This document shows, in pieces, positions 46,351 through 54,439 of a stretch of DNA of 64,000 nucleotides. Origin of the DNA: Solibacteraceae bacterium. Its GTDB lineage: Bacteria; Acidobacteriota; Terriglobia; Bryobacterales; Bryobacteraceae. Position numbers and translations under genes: made by a program. The stretch lies in assembly GCA_026984795.1 (NCBI GenBank), contig JALSRK010000076.1, positions 186,001-250,000 of the forward strand. Reading direction: 5' to 3'. Under the pieces are notes generated by a model. It did no database searches and was not told the origin of the DNA. It worked only from the letters and a program-made list of their open reading frames with translations. Position 1 is the stretch's first letter. Every line of letters starts with the position of its first letter.

Positions 46351-46439
46351 GAGCGTTGCCTCCAAGGGCCGGCGGCGGCTTCGGTCCCGGCCGGCGGCCC
46401 ATCCGGCTATTACATCACGGCTTGCCCTTCGAGGCCGTT

Positions 46440-48146
46440 ATGAGAAAATATTCGCCCATGACTGGGACCCCTCAGCCTACGCTCGCCGACTACGAGACCC
46501 GATTCGCCGGGCGCCACCGGCTCCACGACGTCGTCGCCTACTGGGCGCGGCGCAAGCCGGACGCGCCGGCGGTGATCCACCACGACCGGGGCGTAGCCGA
46601 CACCTGGAGAGAGTTCGACGAAGCCACGGCGCGCCTCGCTGCCGCGCTTCTCGAGCTAGGCCTCGGCAAGGGTGACTTCCTGGCCACGTCGCTGCCGTTC
46701 ACCCGCGAGCACATCCTGCTGGAGTACGCCTGCTTCCGGATCGGGGCGGTGCACGTGCCGCTCGACTTGCGGCTCTCGCCGGAAGAGGTGCTGCGGAGCG
46801 TCGCTCAGGTGCGGGCCGCCGGCTACGCCTTCCTGGGCAAGACGCGGGCGGCCGACTTCCGGGAGCTGGGACGGGCGGTGAAGGCCCACTGCCCGTCGGT
46901 GCGGGTCCTGCTGCAGTTCTCGCCCGAGGAGGAGACGATCGAAGGGGCCGAGCCCTACGCCGCCGTCGCCCGCCGCATGGCCGGGGCCGGATCGGAGGCG
47001 CTGGGGGCCGTGGCCGAGGCGTCCGGGCAGGTGCGCGAGGACGACGGCGCCCAGGTGATCTTCACCACCGGCTCCACCGGGGCGCCCAAGCCGGCCCTGC
47101 TCACGCACCGCTCCATCACCGTCCAGAACATGTGCCTCGGGGCGGCCTTCTTCCGTGAAGACTGGCGCGTGCTGGTGAACCTGCCCCCGTCGCACGTGGG
47201 CGGCCAGGCCGAGCTATTGATGACGACGCTGTTTACCGGGGCCACGGCGGTGGTGCTCGAGATCTTCGATGCGGCCCGCTCGCTCGAGGCCATCCAGAAG
47301 CACAAGGTCCAACTGATCGGCCAGATCCCGGCGATGTTCCAGCTCGAATGGCGGCTGGGCAGCTACGGCTCCTACGAGCTGTCGAGTCTGGAGGCGGTGG
47401 TCTACGGCGGCCAGGCCGCGCCCCGGCCGATGCTCGAGAAGATGCGTACCATGGCCCCGGGCGTGGCCACCGGCTTGGGGCTGACCGAGGCGTCGGGCTT
47501 CTGCACCTATACGCCGGTCACCGGCGACGTCGATGAGGTAGCTCGCTCGCTGGGCTACGACATGCCGGCATACCGGATGTCGATCCGGCGGCCGATGACC
47601 GAAGACGGCAGCGCGGGCGAGGAGCTTCCCGACGGGGAGACCGGGCACGTCTGCTTCCAGGGGCCTCAGACCTTCGCCGGCTATGTCAATAATCCCGAGG
47701 CCACGAGGCGGACCCTTTCCTCCGACGGCGTCCTCTACACCGGCGACATGGGCTACCGGGACGCCGGCGGGCTTCACCTCGCCGGGCGCTCCCGCTGGGT
47801 GATGAAGCCCCGCGGCTACCAGGTCTTCCCGGGACAGGTGGAGGAGCACTTCCTGAAGCTCTCGGACCGGGTGGCCGCCTGCGGGGCGGTGGGCGTGGAG
47901 CACGGCCTGTTCACCGAGGGTATCGTGGCCTTCGTCGAGAAGAAACCGGGCGCCGAGCTGACCGTGGCCGAGCTCAAGCGCTACGCCCGCTCCCTGACCG
48001 GCTACATGCGGCCGCAGCACTACGTGGTCCTGGAGCCGGGAGCGATGCCGTTGAACCGCGTGGCCAAAACCGACTACGTCCGGCTGGCCGAGATGGCGCG
48101 GCAGGAGGTGGAGCGGCTGCGGGCGGCCGGCCAGTGGGACGGCTGA
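46440..48146 (+). CDS. AMP-binding (ANL family) ligase / acyl-CoA synthetase-like
   Basis: 568 residues. The phosphate loop FTTGSTGAPKPALLTH, the adenine loop GLTEASGF, the YTGDMGYRD motif and the C-terminal lysine region (PLNRVAKTDYVRL) are all present, so both half-reactions look possible. The protein should adenylate a carboxylic acid and pass it to CoA or a carrier. Substrate unknown. The ATG at 46440 has GAGG upstream; one at 46458 is an alternative. It is divergent from the esterase gene (89 bases) and ends 24 bases before a convergent aldo/keto reductase gene. Confidence 0.9.
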   Translation: MRKYSPMTGTPQPTLADYETRFAGRHRLHDVVAYWARRKPDAPAVIHHDRGVADTWREFDEATARLAAALLELGLGKGDFLATSLPFTREHILLEYACFRIGAVHVPLDLRLSPEEVLRSVAQVRAAGYAFLGKTRAADFRELGRAVKAHCPSVRVLLQFSPEEETIEGAEPYAAVARRMAGAGSEALGAVAEASGQVREDDGAQVIFTTGSTGAPKPALLTHRSITVQNMCLGAAFFREDWRVLVNLPPSHVGGQAELLMTTLFTGATAVVLEIFDAARSLEAIQKHKVQLIGQIPAMFQLEWRLGSYGSYELSSLEAVVYGGQAAPRPMLEKMRTMAPGVATGLGLTEASGFCTYTPVTGDVDEVARSLGYDMPAYRMSIRRPMTEDGSAGEELPDGETGHVCFQGPQTFAGYVNNPEATRRTLSSDGVLYTGDMGYRDAGGLHLAGRSRWVMKPRGYQVFPGQVEEHFLKLSDRVAACGAVGVEHGLFTEGIVAFVEKKPGAELTVAELKRYARSLTGYMRPQHYVVLEPGAMPLNRVAKTDYVRLAEMARQEVERLRAAGQWDG

Positions 48147-48170
48147 GGCCCGGCGGCCCGGCAGGGCGGA

Positions 48171-49016
48171 TCAGCCCCGGACGCTGGCGGACGGGATGCG
48201 CTTGACGATGTCGCGGAACTGCTCCTCGCTCTCGCAGCCCACCGTGAAGCAATCGACGAAGTCCTGGGCGAGCTGGAACTGGAGGAACTCGTCGATGCGG
48301 TCCGGATGCATGCCGAGGCCCAGGACCTTCATGCCGATGATGCCCTTGCCGTTGCGCTTCATCTTCTGAAGCACCGGGATCACCTGGTCCGGGCTGGCGT
48401 CCATGCGGATGCCGTCGGGGTTCAAGCGGACCAGGTCCACCTCGATCCAGGGATGCTCGGCGGCCACCTTCAGCGCCTCCAGCGAGTGGCACGAGATGCC
48501 CACCGTCTTGACGATGCCCTTCTGCTGGGCCTCGCTCAGGACCTCCATGGCGCCCTTGCGGGCCTCAGGCCAGTTCGGGCGGGTCTCGGCATGCAGCAGT
48601 ACGATGTCGAGATAATCGGTGCCGATCTCGCGCCGGAAGCGGTCCAGATCTTCTTTCATGTCCCTGGCCGAGTCCGAGATGGTCTTGGTCATGATGGCGA
48701 CCTTCTCGCGCGGCACGCGATTTAGGGCCTCTTTGAGGTGTGGATGGGAGCCGTACTGGTCGGCCGAGTCCCAGAAAGTGACGCCCTCGTCGAAGCCGGC
48801 TTCGAGCAGCTCGGCAAGCCCCCGCACCCCGAGCTTGCGGGTCTGGTTGGAACTGCCGCCCCAGCCCCGGGTCCCGGTTCCGATGGCCATGCGGCTCAGC
48901 TCGAGCTTGCGCGGCCCCAGTTGAACGCGGTCGTTGGCGTGTTTCTTGGCGCCGGCGATGGCCCCGAACGGGAAGGCCGCGGCCAGCCCGGCTTTGAGGA
49001 AGGATCGTCGTTTCAT
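48171..49016 (-). CDS. Aldo/keto reductase with twin-arginine signal
   Basis: 281 residues. It begins KRRSFLKAG, a twin-arginine motif, followed by a hydrophobic stretch ending around 22, so it is probably exported folded with cofactor. The aldo/keto reductase tetrad is visible: Asp and Tyr in WDSADQYGS, Lys in IMTKT, His in VLLHAET. Export through Tat is usual for cofactor-bearing oxidoreductases of this kind in Acidobacteria-like genomes. Substrate unknown. AGAGGGGA precedes the ATG. Confidence 0.9.
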   Translation of the reverse strand: MKRRSFLKAGLAAAFPFGAIAGAKKHANDRVQLGPRKLELSRMAIGTGTRGWGGSSNQTRKLGVRGLAELLEAGFDEGVTFWDSADQYGSHPHLKEALNRVPREKVAIMTKTISDSARDMKEDLDRFRREIGTDYLDIVLLHAETRPNWPEARKGAMEVLSEAQQKGIVKTVGISCHSLEALKVAAEHPWIEVDLVRLNPDGIRMDASPDQVIPVLQKMKRNGKGIIGMKVLGLGMHPDRIDEFLQFQLAQDFVDCFTVGCESEEQFRDIVKRIPSASVRG

Positions 49017-49326
49017 GGTCCCCTCTGTTCAGCAGTAGTTCCGATGGCGGCGGCCGGCCTGCTTCGCCGGAGCGCCTGTGGCCATCATAAACAAATCGGG
49101 GCTCCGGTGGGCGGGCGGCGCGCTTCCCGTAAAGCTCTTAGTACGAACAGCCGAAGAGTAAGGTAAGGGCAATACGTGTGCAAACCTTGTGTCCGAGGGC
49201 GGACGGCCGCGCGCCGGTTGACAACCCCGATGGGGATTACCGGTACGGGAGTACCCTCAATTGACGTAGTACTAGGCCCGGCATAGAATCATAGAATTGT
49301 CAGGGAGCAGTGGTAGGGAATCAACC
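49017..49326. other. Divergent region before the response-regulator gene
   Basis: 310 bases without a gene. Holds the response-regulator promoter (49261-49289). A TTGACA at 49218-49223 has no -10 at a proper distance. Confidence 0.5.
49261..49289 (+). promoter_or_regulatory. Promoter of the response-regulator gene
   Basis: TTGACG (49261-49266), 17 bases, TAGAAT (49284-49289); 37 bases before the ATG. Five of six matches in each hexamer. Confidence 0.7.
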
Positions 49327-50064
49327 ATGAAATCAGCCAGCACCACACCGGACGCTTCCGCCGGCCCGGCGGATCAACCCGATAAGGCAGTGAAGAAGAC
49401 GATCCGGGTGATGGTCGCGGACGATCATCCGATCGTCAGGGAAGGAATCAGGAAGCTTCTGGAACTCGAAGAGGACATCGAAGTCGTGGCCGAGGCGAGC
49501 GACGGCCGCGAAGTTCTGGAGACCGTTAAAGAAACCAACCCCGACATCGTGTTGCTGGACCTCAAGATGCCCGGCCTGGACGGGCTGAGCGTATTACAGA
49601 CCCTGCAGCACTTGAAGACCGGTTGCAAGACGATCGTACTGACCGCGTCAGAAGACAAGAACGAGTGGGTCCAGGCCATGAAACTCGGCTGTTCTGGAAT
49701 CGTGGTAAAGCAGACTCCGCCGGAACTCATCGTCAAGAGCATTCGCAAGGTACACGAAGGCGAGATCTGGCTGGATTCGCATACCACCGCCGCGGTGATG
49801 CGCCAGTTCGCCTCTCCAGACGGCGGCGGCCGCCGGCGCGGACGCGGCCGTTCCCCTCTGAGCAACCGCGAGCGCGAGATCGTCGCCCTCGTGGCGCAGG
49901 GTTATCGGAACCGGGAGATGGCCGAGAAGATGTTCATCAGCGAGCAGACCGTCAAGAACCACCTGCACAACATTTTCGACAAGCTCGGCGTCTCGGACCG
50001 CCTGGAACTCGCCCTTTACGCCATCCACAAAGGACTCCATCTGGGGCCCGACGAACAGCAGTAG
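49327..50064 (+). CDS. LuxR/NarL-type response regulator
   Basis: 245 residues from the ATG at 49327 (AGGGA upstream). A receiver domain (about 25-145) with acid pocket ADDHP and phospho-acceptor D78 (LLDLKMPGLDG) is followed by an Arg/Gly-rich linker and a LuxR helix-turn-helix (about 178-235; SNREREIVALVAQGYRNREMAEKM). There is no sensor kinase beside it, so it is an orphan here; the hybrid kinase-like protein at 33697 is not an obvious partner. It has its own promoter. Output genes cannot be seen. Confidence 0.93.
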   Translation: MKSASTTPDASAGPADQPDKAVKKTIRVMVADDHPIVREGIRKLLELEEDIEVVAEASDGREVLETVKETNPDIVLLDLKMPGLDGLSVLQTLQHLKTGCKTIVLTASEDKNEWVQAMKLGCSGIVVKQTPPELIVKSIRKVHEGEIWLDSHTTAAVMRQFASPDGGGRRRGRGRSPLSNREREIVALVAQGYRNREMAEKMFISEQTVKNHLHNIFDKLGVSDRLELALYAIHKGLHLGPDEQQ

Positions 50065-50154
50065 CCTCCGGCCTGTCCGCCGACCCTCTCCAGTCGCCGG
50101 ACCGCGGCTCCATGCGGGATATTCCTATCGCCGATTCTGAGCGGCAGCCTCCCT

Positions 50155-50190
50155 CCGCGGCCCCGCTTCATTCCGCGGCCCCGCTTCATT
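50155..50190. repeat. Two tandem copies of an 18-base unit
   Basis: CCGCGGCCCCGCTTCATT at 50155-50172 and again, identical, at 50173-50190. Only two copies; no spacer. Confidence 0.85.
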
Positions 50191-50337
50191 GCCAACCCCA
50201 TAGGCTGCGGCATGTCGCAGATCCTGTGCTAGCCATCTCCAGCGCGGGAGAAGTTCCTTCTTTGCAATAAGTTCGGCGGCCTGGCGCGACCGGTCGAGGC
50301 CGTGTGGAGCATCTTTGCGCCGAACCATTGCCAGTAC

Positions 50338-50366
50338 TTGACACTGTCACGTGTGTCCGCTATGCT
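50338..50366 (+). promoter_or_regulatory. merR-VIT promoter with dyad in the spacer
   Basis: TTGACA (50338-50343), 17 bases, TATGCT (50361-50366), 24 bases before the merR ATG. GACAC (50340-50344) and GTGTC (50353-50357) form an inverted repeat inside the promoter, a place where MerR-type regulators bind their own promoters. Confidence 0.65.
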
Positions 50367-50389
50367 GGCAGTGTGAGAGGACGGCTGCC

Positions 50390-50791
50390 ATGAGCGTCGT
50401 TCCAGCCGGACGCAGGTGGACGCTGGCGGAGCTGGCCGAAGAAAGCGGCGTGGCGCCGCGGACGATCCGGTACTACATCGCCCGCGGGCTGCTCGAAGGC
50501 CCTCTGGAGCGGGGCCGGAAGGCGGCCTACGGCGAGCGCCACCTGGAGAGGCTGCGCAAGATCCGGGAGCTGCAGGAGCAGGGGCTGCCGCTGGCGGTGA
50601 TCGCTCACGTTTTGAATGGAAAAGATGCGGCTGGCTCACTGCCTGAGCCAGTCGTCGTGGAGACTTATCAGGTGGCGCCCGACGTCACGGTGCAGGTGCG
50701 CGCCGGATGCGCCCCCTGGCGGAAGAAGCTGATCCGCGAAGCGCTGCGCGATCTGGCGCGCCGGCTCGCGCAGCAGGAAGGAGGCCAGTAA
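50390..50791 (+). CDS. MerR-family regulator
   Basis: 133 residues from the ATG at 50390 (GAGAGGA eight bases upstream). An N-terminal winged helix-turn-helix of MerR type (about 9-75; WTLAELAEESGVAPRTIRYYIARGLLEGP, YGERHLERLRKI) is followed by a short C-terminal region without the cysteine pattern of metal sensors. It reads into the VIT-vWA gene with one base between stop and start, so the two form a unit and the regulator probably controls it. The signal is unknown. Confidence 0.9.
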   Translation: MSVVPAGRRWTLAELAEESGVAPRTIRYYIARGLLEGPLERGRKAAYGERHLERLRKIRELQEQGLPLAVIAHVLNGKDAAGSLPEPVVVETYQVAPDVTVQVRAGCAPWRKKLIREALRDLARRLAQQEGGQ

Positions 50792-50792
50792 T

Positions 50793-53189
50793 TTGGGAGT
50801 TTCTTTGGACGAGATCGACACCGCGCCCCTCGGCCCAGTGGCCGCTCGGGACGGAGCGCCAGTCGAACTGGCGATGCAACAACTGTTTCTGACCGGCGAG
50901 CTGTTTGCGGCCGGGGGGCGTCTGGTGGTGCGCCACAGTTTCGTGGCTTCCGGCTCCACCCCGGTGGAGGCGGTCTACCCGTTCCAACTGCCCCGGGACG
51001 CGGCGCTGCGGAGGTTCCGCGTCGCGGGGCCGGACTTCTCGGTCCACTCCGAACTGCAACCCGCCGGAAAGGCGGCGGAAACCTACGAAAAGGGCCTGGC
51101 CGAAGGGCGGCTTGCGGCCATGGCCGGGATCTATCAGGACGGTCTGGTGAACCTGAGCGTCGGGAACCTGCGTCCCGGCGAGCCGGTGACCGTCTGGCTG
51201 GAGATCCTCTCCGGGGTCGATGTCCGCGACAACGGCTTCCGGTTCCGGTTCCCTTTTACTGTCGCGCCCTCCTACCACCCGCGGGCCAGGACGGTTTCGC
51301 CCGAGGAGGGGGTGGGGCAAATGGAGCTTCCCGAAGACGAGTTCGGCGACGCGCTGCTGCCCGAGTGGCGCACCGAGACGGCCGGGCTGCACGAGGTCGG
51401 ATTCTCGTTGGGCATCCACCTGCCCGCCCAGTCCGGCGAGGTGTCGTCGCCGTCCCATCCGGTGAGGGTGCGCTTCGACGGCGGCAAGGCGCAGGTGAGT
51501 CTGGCGGGGGCCGGCGACGTGCCGAACCGGGACCTGGTGCTCGACGCCGGCTTCGGCGGGGAGGCCGGGCTGAAGGAACCGGCCGTGTTCAGCGGCCGGG
51601 GCAAGGACGGCCGGACGCACTTCGCGATCCTGGCGCCGTCGCGGTTCTTTGGCGAACGGCCGGACGCGGAAAGGGAAGTGGTCTTCGTTCTGGACCGGTC
51701 CGGCTCGATGGCAGGGGGCCCGATCCGGCAGGCCAAGAGTGCCTTGCTGGCCTGCCTGGGGGCGCTGAAAGAAACGGACCGGTTCGGGATCGTGGCCTTC
51801 GACGACGTAGTGGAGACTTTCGAGACATGTCTGGTCCCCGCCACGCGCGGCGGGCGCGACCGGGCTGAGGAGTGGCTCGAGGGGATCTACGCGCGAGGGG
51901 GAACCGAGCTTGCCGCCGGGGTTTCGGCCGCGGCCCGACTGACGAGCGGAGAAGGCAAGGGCGAGCTGTTCCTGATCACCGACGGCCAGGTCTGGGGGAC
52001 CGACGCGATCCTGGCCGAGACCCGAGAGACCGGGGTGGCGATCCACTCCTTGGGTCTGGGTTCGGCGGCACAGGACCGTTTCCTGGCTTTGCTCGCCCGC
52101 CGCACGGGCGGCGTCTCGCGTTTCGTCTCCTTGCGCGAGCGAACGGACGCGGCGGCGCTGGAGTTGTTCGCGGCGGTCTCGGCCCCGGTGGCCGACGAGG
52201 TGCAAGTGCGTCTCGGCGGCGTGGAGAACGCAGTGATCGAACCCCCTCCAGCCAGGCGCGTCTTCGCCGGATCCCCGCTGGTGGTGTTCGGCTCCGCCAA
52301 GGGCGGCGGCGACATAGCTCTCGAAGTCCGCTTCCGCCGGGAAGGCGCCGCAGGGGAACGCCGGGCCGGGTTGCGCATCGACAGCGGCGCCGCGGACGAG
52401 ACGCTGCGGCTGCTGCGTGGCGCGCGGCTGATCACCGAGGCCGAAAGCGGATTCGGCGCCGAGGAAGGGCAGACCGAGGATCTGCTCGAAGCCCAGACGG
52501 CGCGCCGGCGGCATGAGCGGCTGACGCGGCGCCTGGAGGCGCTCGGCCGCGAGTACGGCCTGGCGAACCGGGCGATGTCGCTGGTGGCGGTGGTCGAGCG
52601 CGCCGGCGACCGGCCGGGCGAGACGCCGCGGACTCAGGTGGTTCCTGTCGGCTTGCCGGAAGGCATGCGAATGCACGGCGTCTTTGCCCGAAGGGCGGTC
52701 CCGCACCGGGCGGGGAGTGGCAGCGATCTAGCAGCCGCGTGCACGGAGCCGACGGCAGGGGCGCGCGCGCGGCCTGATCCCGAGGAGCCCCTCTACGAGC
52801 GGGCGGCGCCGAGGCATGCCCGGTTCGAAAGGCCCGGCGATTTGGAGAGGCTCGCCGCTCTGGCGGCCCGCCTGGAGCCCGACGGCGGAATGCCGGGTGA
52901 GGATGACGAAGACCGCATCGGCGCTTCCTTGTGCGCATTGCTCGCCTTCGCCGAGCGCGGCAGCGGTCCGGGGCACGGGCCCTTCCGGCCCCACGTCCGG
53001 CGGCTCATCAAATTCCTGAGGGACGCGCTTCCGGGCGGCTTGCCGGAAGAGAAGCTGGAGGCGGCCGTGCGCATCATCGAACTGGTGAAAAAAGGCTGGC
53101 CCGTTCCCCCGAGGGATTGGCTGAGACTGGCGCGTCCGTCGCGGTCCTCTCTTCGCCGCAGGTGGGACGAGCTGCTGGCTGTCTTCTAA
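50793..53189 (+). CDS. Cytosolic VIT and von Willebrand A domain protein
   Basis: 798 residues starting with TTG at 50793, nine bases after AAGGAGG (50777-50783). An N-terminal VIT domain (about 20-185) has QQLFLTGELFAAGGRLVVRHSF and ETYEKGLAEGR; the vWA domain (about 290-450) has an intact metal site (VFVLDRSGSM, then ITDGQ). The C-terminal part (about 560-798) is Arg/Ala-rich and helical with a conserved-looking LERLAALAARLEPDGGMPG segment. No signal peptide, membrane helix or sortase/PEP-CTERM tail is seen, unlike secreted inter-alpha-trypsin-inhibitor-like proteins. It is coupled to merR and converges on the PEP-CTERM gene (10 bases). Confidence 0.88.
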   Translation: MGVSLDEIDTAPLGPVAARDGAPVELAMQQLFLTGELFAAGGRLVVRHSFVASGSTPVEAVYPFQLPRDAALRRFRVAGPDFSVHSELQPAGKAAETYEKGLAEGRLAAMAGIYQDGLVNLSVGNLRPGEPVTVWLEILSGVDVRDNGFRFRFPFTVAPSYHPRARTVSPEEGVGQMELPEDEFGDALLPEWRTETAGLHEVGFSLGIHLPAQSGEVSSPSHPVRVRFDGGKAQVSLAGAGDVPNRDLVLDAGFGGEAGLKEPAVFSGRGKDGRTHFAILAPSRFFGERPDAEREVVFVLDRSGSMAGGPIRQAKSALLACLGALKETDRFGIVAFDDVVETFETCLVPATRGGRDRAEEWLEGIYARGGTELAAGVSAAARLTSGEGKGELFLITDGQVWGTDAILAETRETGVAIHSLGLGSAAQDRFLALLARRTGGVSRFVSLRERTDAAALELFAAVSAPVADEVQVRLGGVENAVIEPPPARRVFAGSPLVVFGSAKGGGDIALEVRFRREGAAGERRAGLRIDSGAADETLRLLRGARLITEAESGFGAEEGQTEDLLEAQTARRRHERLTRRLEALGREYGLANRAMSLVAVVERAGDRPGETPRTQVVPVGLPEGMRMHGVFARRAVPHRAGSGSDLAAACTEPTAGARARPDPEEPLYERAAPRHARFERPGDLERLAALAARLEPDGGMPGEDDEDRIGASLCALLAFAERGSGPGHGPFRPHVRRLIKFLRDALPGGLPEEKLEAAVRIIELVKKGWPVPPRDWLRLARPSRSSLRRRWDELLAVF

Positions 53190-53199
53190 CCCGCCCCAT

Positions 53200-54321
53200 T
53201 CATCCTCGCGGCCGCTGCCGGCTTCGGCGACGGCGCTTGCCCAGCGCCAGCAGACCGAGCCCGGCGGCGGCCATCACCCATGTGCCGGGCTCGGGATTCT
53301 CCGTCAGCGAGGGGGCGCCGGCCCCGTCGAGGGGATCCAGCAGGAAGGCCATCCGCCGCCCGTTCCAGTAGCCTGATCCGGCGATCTGCCCGCGGTTGTT
53401 GACGGCGTAGGCCTCGGTGAGCTCCCAACCGGCGCCGGTCGGGATCAAGAGGTTCAGGTCGAGCAGCGCGCCAGCCCGGTAGAGGAAGGCGCGGCGGCGG
53501 CCGGAAGCGTCCCAGGACCAGCCCACTGAGTCGCCGGCGTCGTTGATCCCGTAGGCGAAGCTCGAGCCGCCGCCGAGCGTGCCCAGGTCGATCATCATGC
53601 CGTCCTGGTAGAGGAAGGCGTGCAGCTCGCCCCCGGGGAGGCCCGCGTGGCCCACCACCGCCCCTGCGTTGTTGATGCCGAAGGCGTAGCTGGAACGCCC
53701 ACCGAAGGTTCCGAGGACGGTGATGGTTCCGCCGGGCGAGCGGACGAAGGCGCGGAAGACGCCGGGCGCGATCTCGCCGTAACCGGCGACGGCCCCGGAA
53801 TCGTTGAGGGCGTAGGCGGCGCTCCAGGGGACTTCCCATTCGGCGCCGATGTCCATCCACCCGTCCGGGCCGTAGAGGAAGGCCCGGCCCTCACCCGAGG
53901 ACGTGACGAAGTTCCCGGCCGCCTGGCCCCGCTCATTTACCGTCGTGGCATAAGAGGCGGCGCCGCAAGGACCGATGACTTCAGGGGAGCCGTTGCGCCA
54001 TAGGGTAGCCCGTGGGGCGCCGCCGACCCAGGACGTGCCGGCGGTGAGTCCCTGACTGTTGACGTCCCGGGCCACCGCCGAGGTTGCGCCGGGAGGTCCC
54101 TGCAGGCGGCTGGTGATTCCAATTTGGGAGGTGAAGGCCCACGGGGTTCCGGCGGGCAGCGCCGAAGAGCCGGCCACGAGGCCGTTCTCGCTGAGCCCGA
54201 ACCCGGCGCTCCAGGCGCCCCCGAGCGTCCCCAGGGGAATCACCGTGTAAGATGCGGCCTCGAGCAGGCCGGCCGAGAGCAGCGCCAGCCCCACCAGCGC
54301 GCGGGGGTAGTTCCAGGTCAT
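53200..54321 (-). CDS. PEP-CTERM protein with HAF repeats
   Basis: 373 residues from the ATG at 54321 (GGAGGAG four bases upstream), with a signal peptide (about 1-22). The body is a series of HAF-type repeats, each like LGTLGGxSSxAxGINxxGxVVG, at least six copies. The C-terminus is a PEP-CTERM sorting signal (PEPGTWVMAAAGLGLLALG then KRRRR). It should be processed by an exosortase and released or anchored at the surface; no exosortase gene is in this window. Repeat-rich surface proteins of this sort are often linked with extracellular polysaccharide. Confidence 0.88.
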   Translation of the reverse strand: MTWNYPRALVGLALLSAGLLEAASYTVIPLGTLGGAWSAGFGLSENGLVAGSSALPAGTPWAFTSQIGITSRLQGPPGATSAVARDVNSQGLTAGTSWVGGAPRATLWRNGSPEVIGPCGAASYATTVNERGQAAGNFVTSSGEGRAFLYGPDGWMDIGAEWEVPWSAAYALNDSGAVAGYGEIAPGVFRAFVRSPGGTITVLGTFGGRSSYAFGINNAGAVVGHAGLPGGELHAFLYQDGMMIDLGTLGGGSSFAYGINDAGDSVGWSWDASGRRRAFLYRAGALLDLNLLIPTGAGWELTEAYAVNNRGQIAGSGYWNGRRMAFLLDPLDGAGAPSLTENPEPGTWVMAAAGLGLLALGKRRRRSRQRPRG

Positions 54322-54439
54322 CGTCTCCTCCGCCGGAAGCTCCATCTTAGGGCGGCGAAAGCGGAGCGGCCATCCAACCGGAGTTCTATTCCAGCGCGAG
54401 TAGTAACGACTACCGGCGTGGTACGATTTCGCTATTCCC

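Larger units (their letters stand above)
50065..50389. other. Region between response regulator and merR
   Basis: 325 bases without a gene. Contains a short tandem repeat (50155-50190) and the merR promoter (50338-50366). Confidence 0.5.

Noticed and set aside
46440-49016. AMP-ligase and aldo/keto reductase as a biosynthetic gene cluster
   Set aside because: They are convergent, not co-transcribed, and no carrier protein, synthase or tailoring gene is nearby.
49218-49246. TTGACA at 49218 as the response-regulator -35
   Set aside because: No -10-like hexamer at 15-19 bases; the TTGACG-17-TAGAAT pair downstream fits much better.
50685-52706. 673-codon minus-strand frame opposite merR and the VIT-vWA gene
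   Set aside because: Same reason: mirrors a certain coding region and has low-complexity Arg/Gly/Pro-rich translation.
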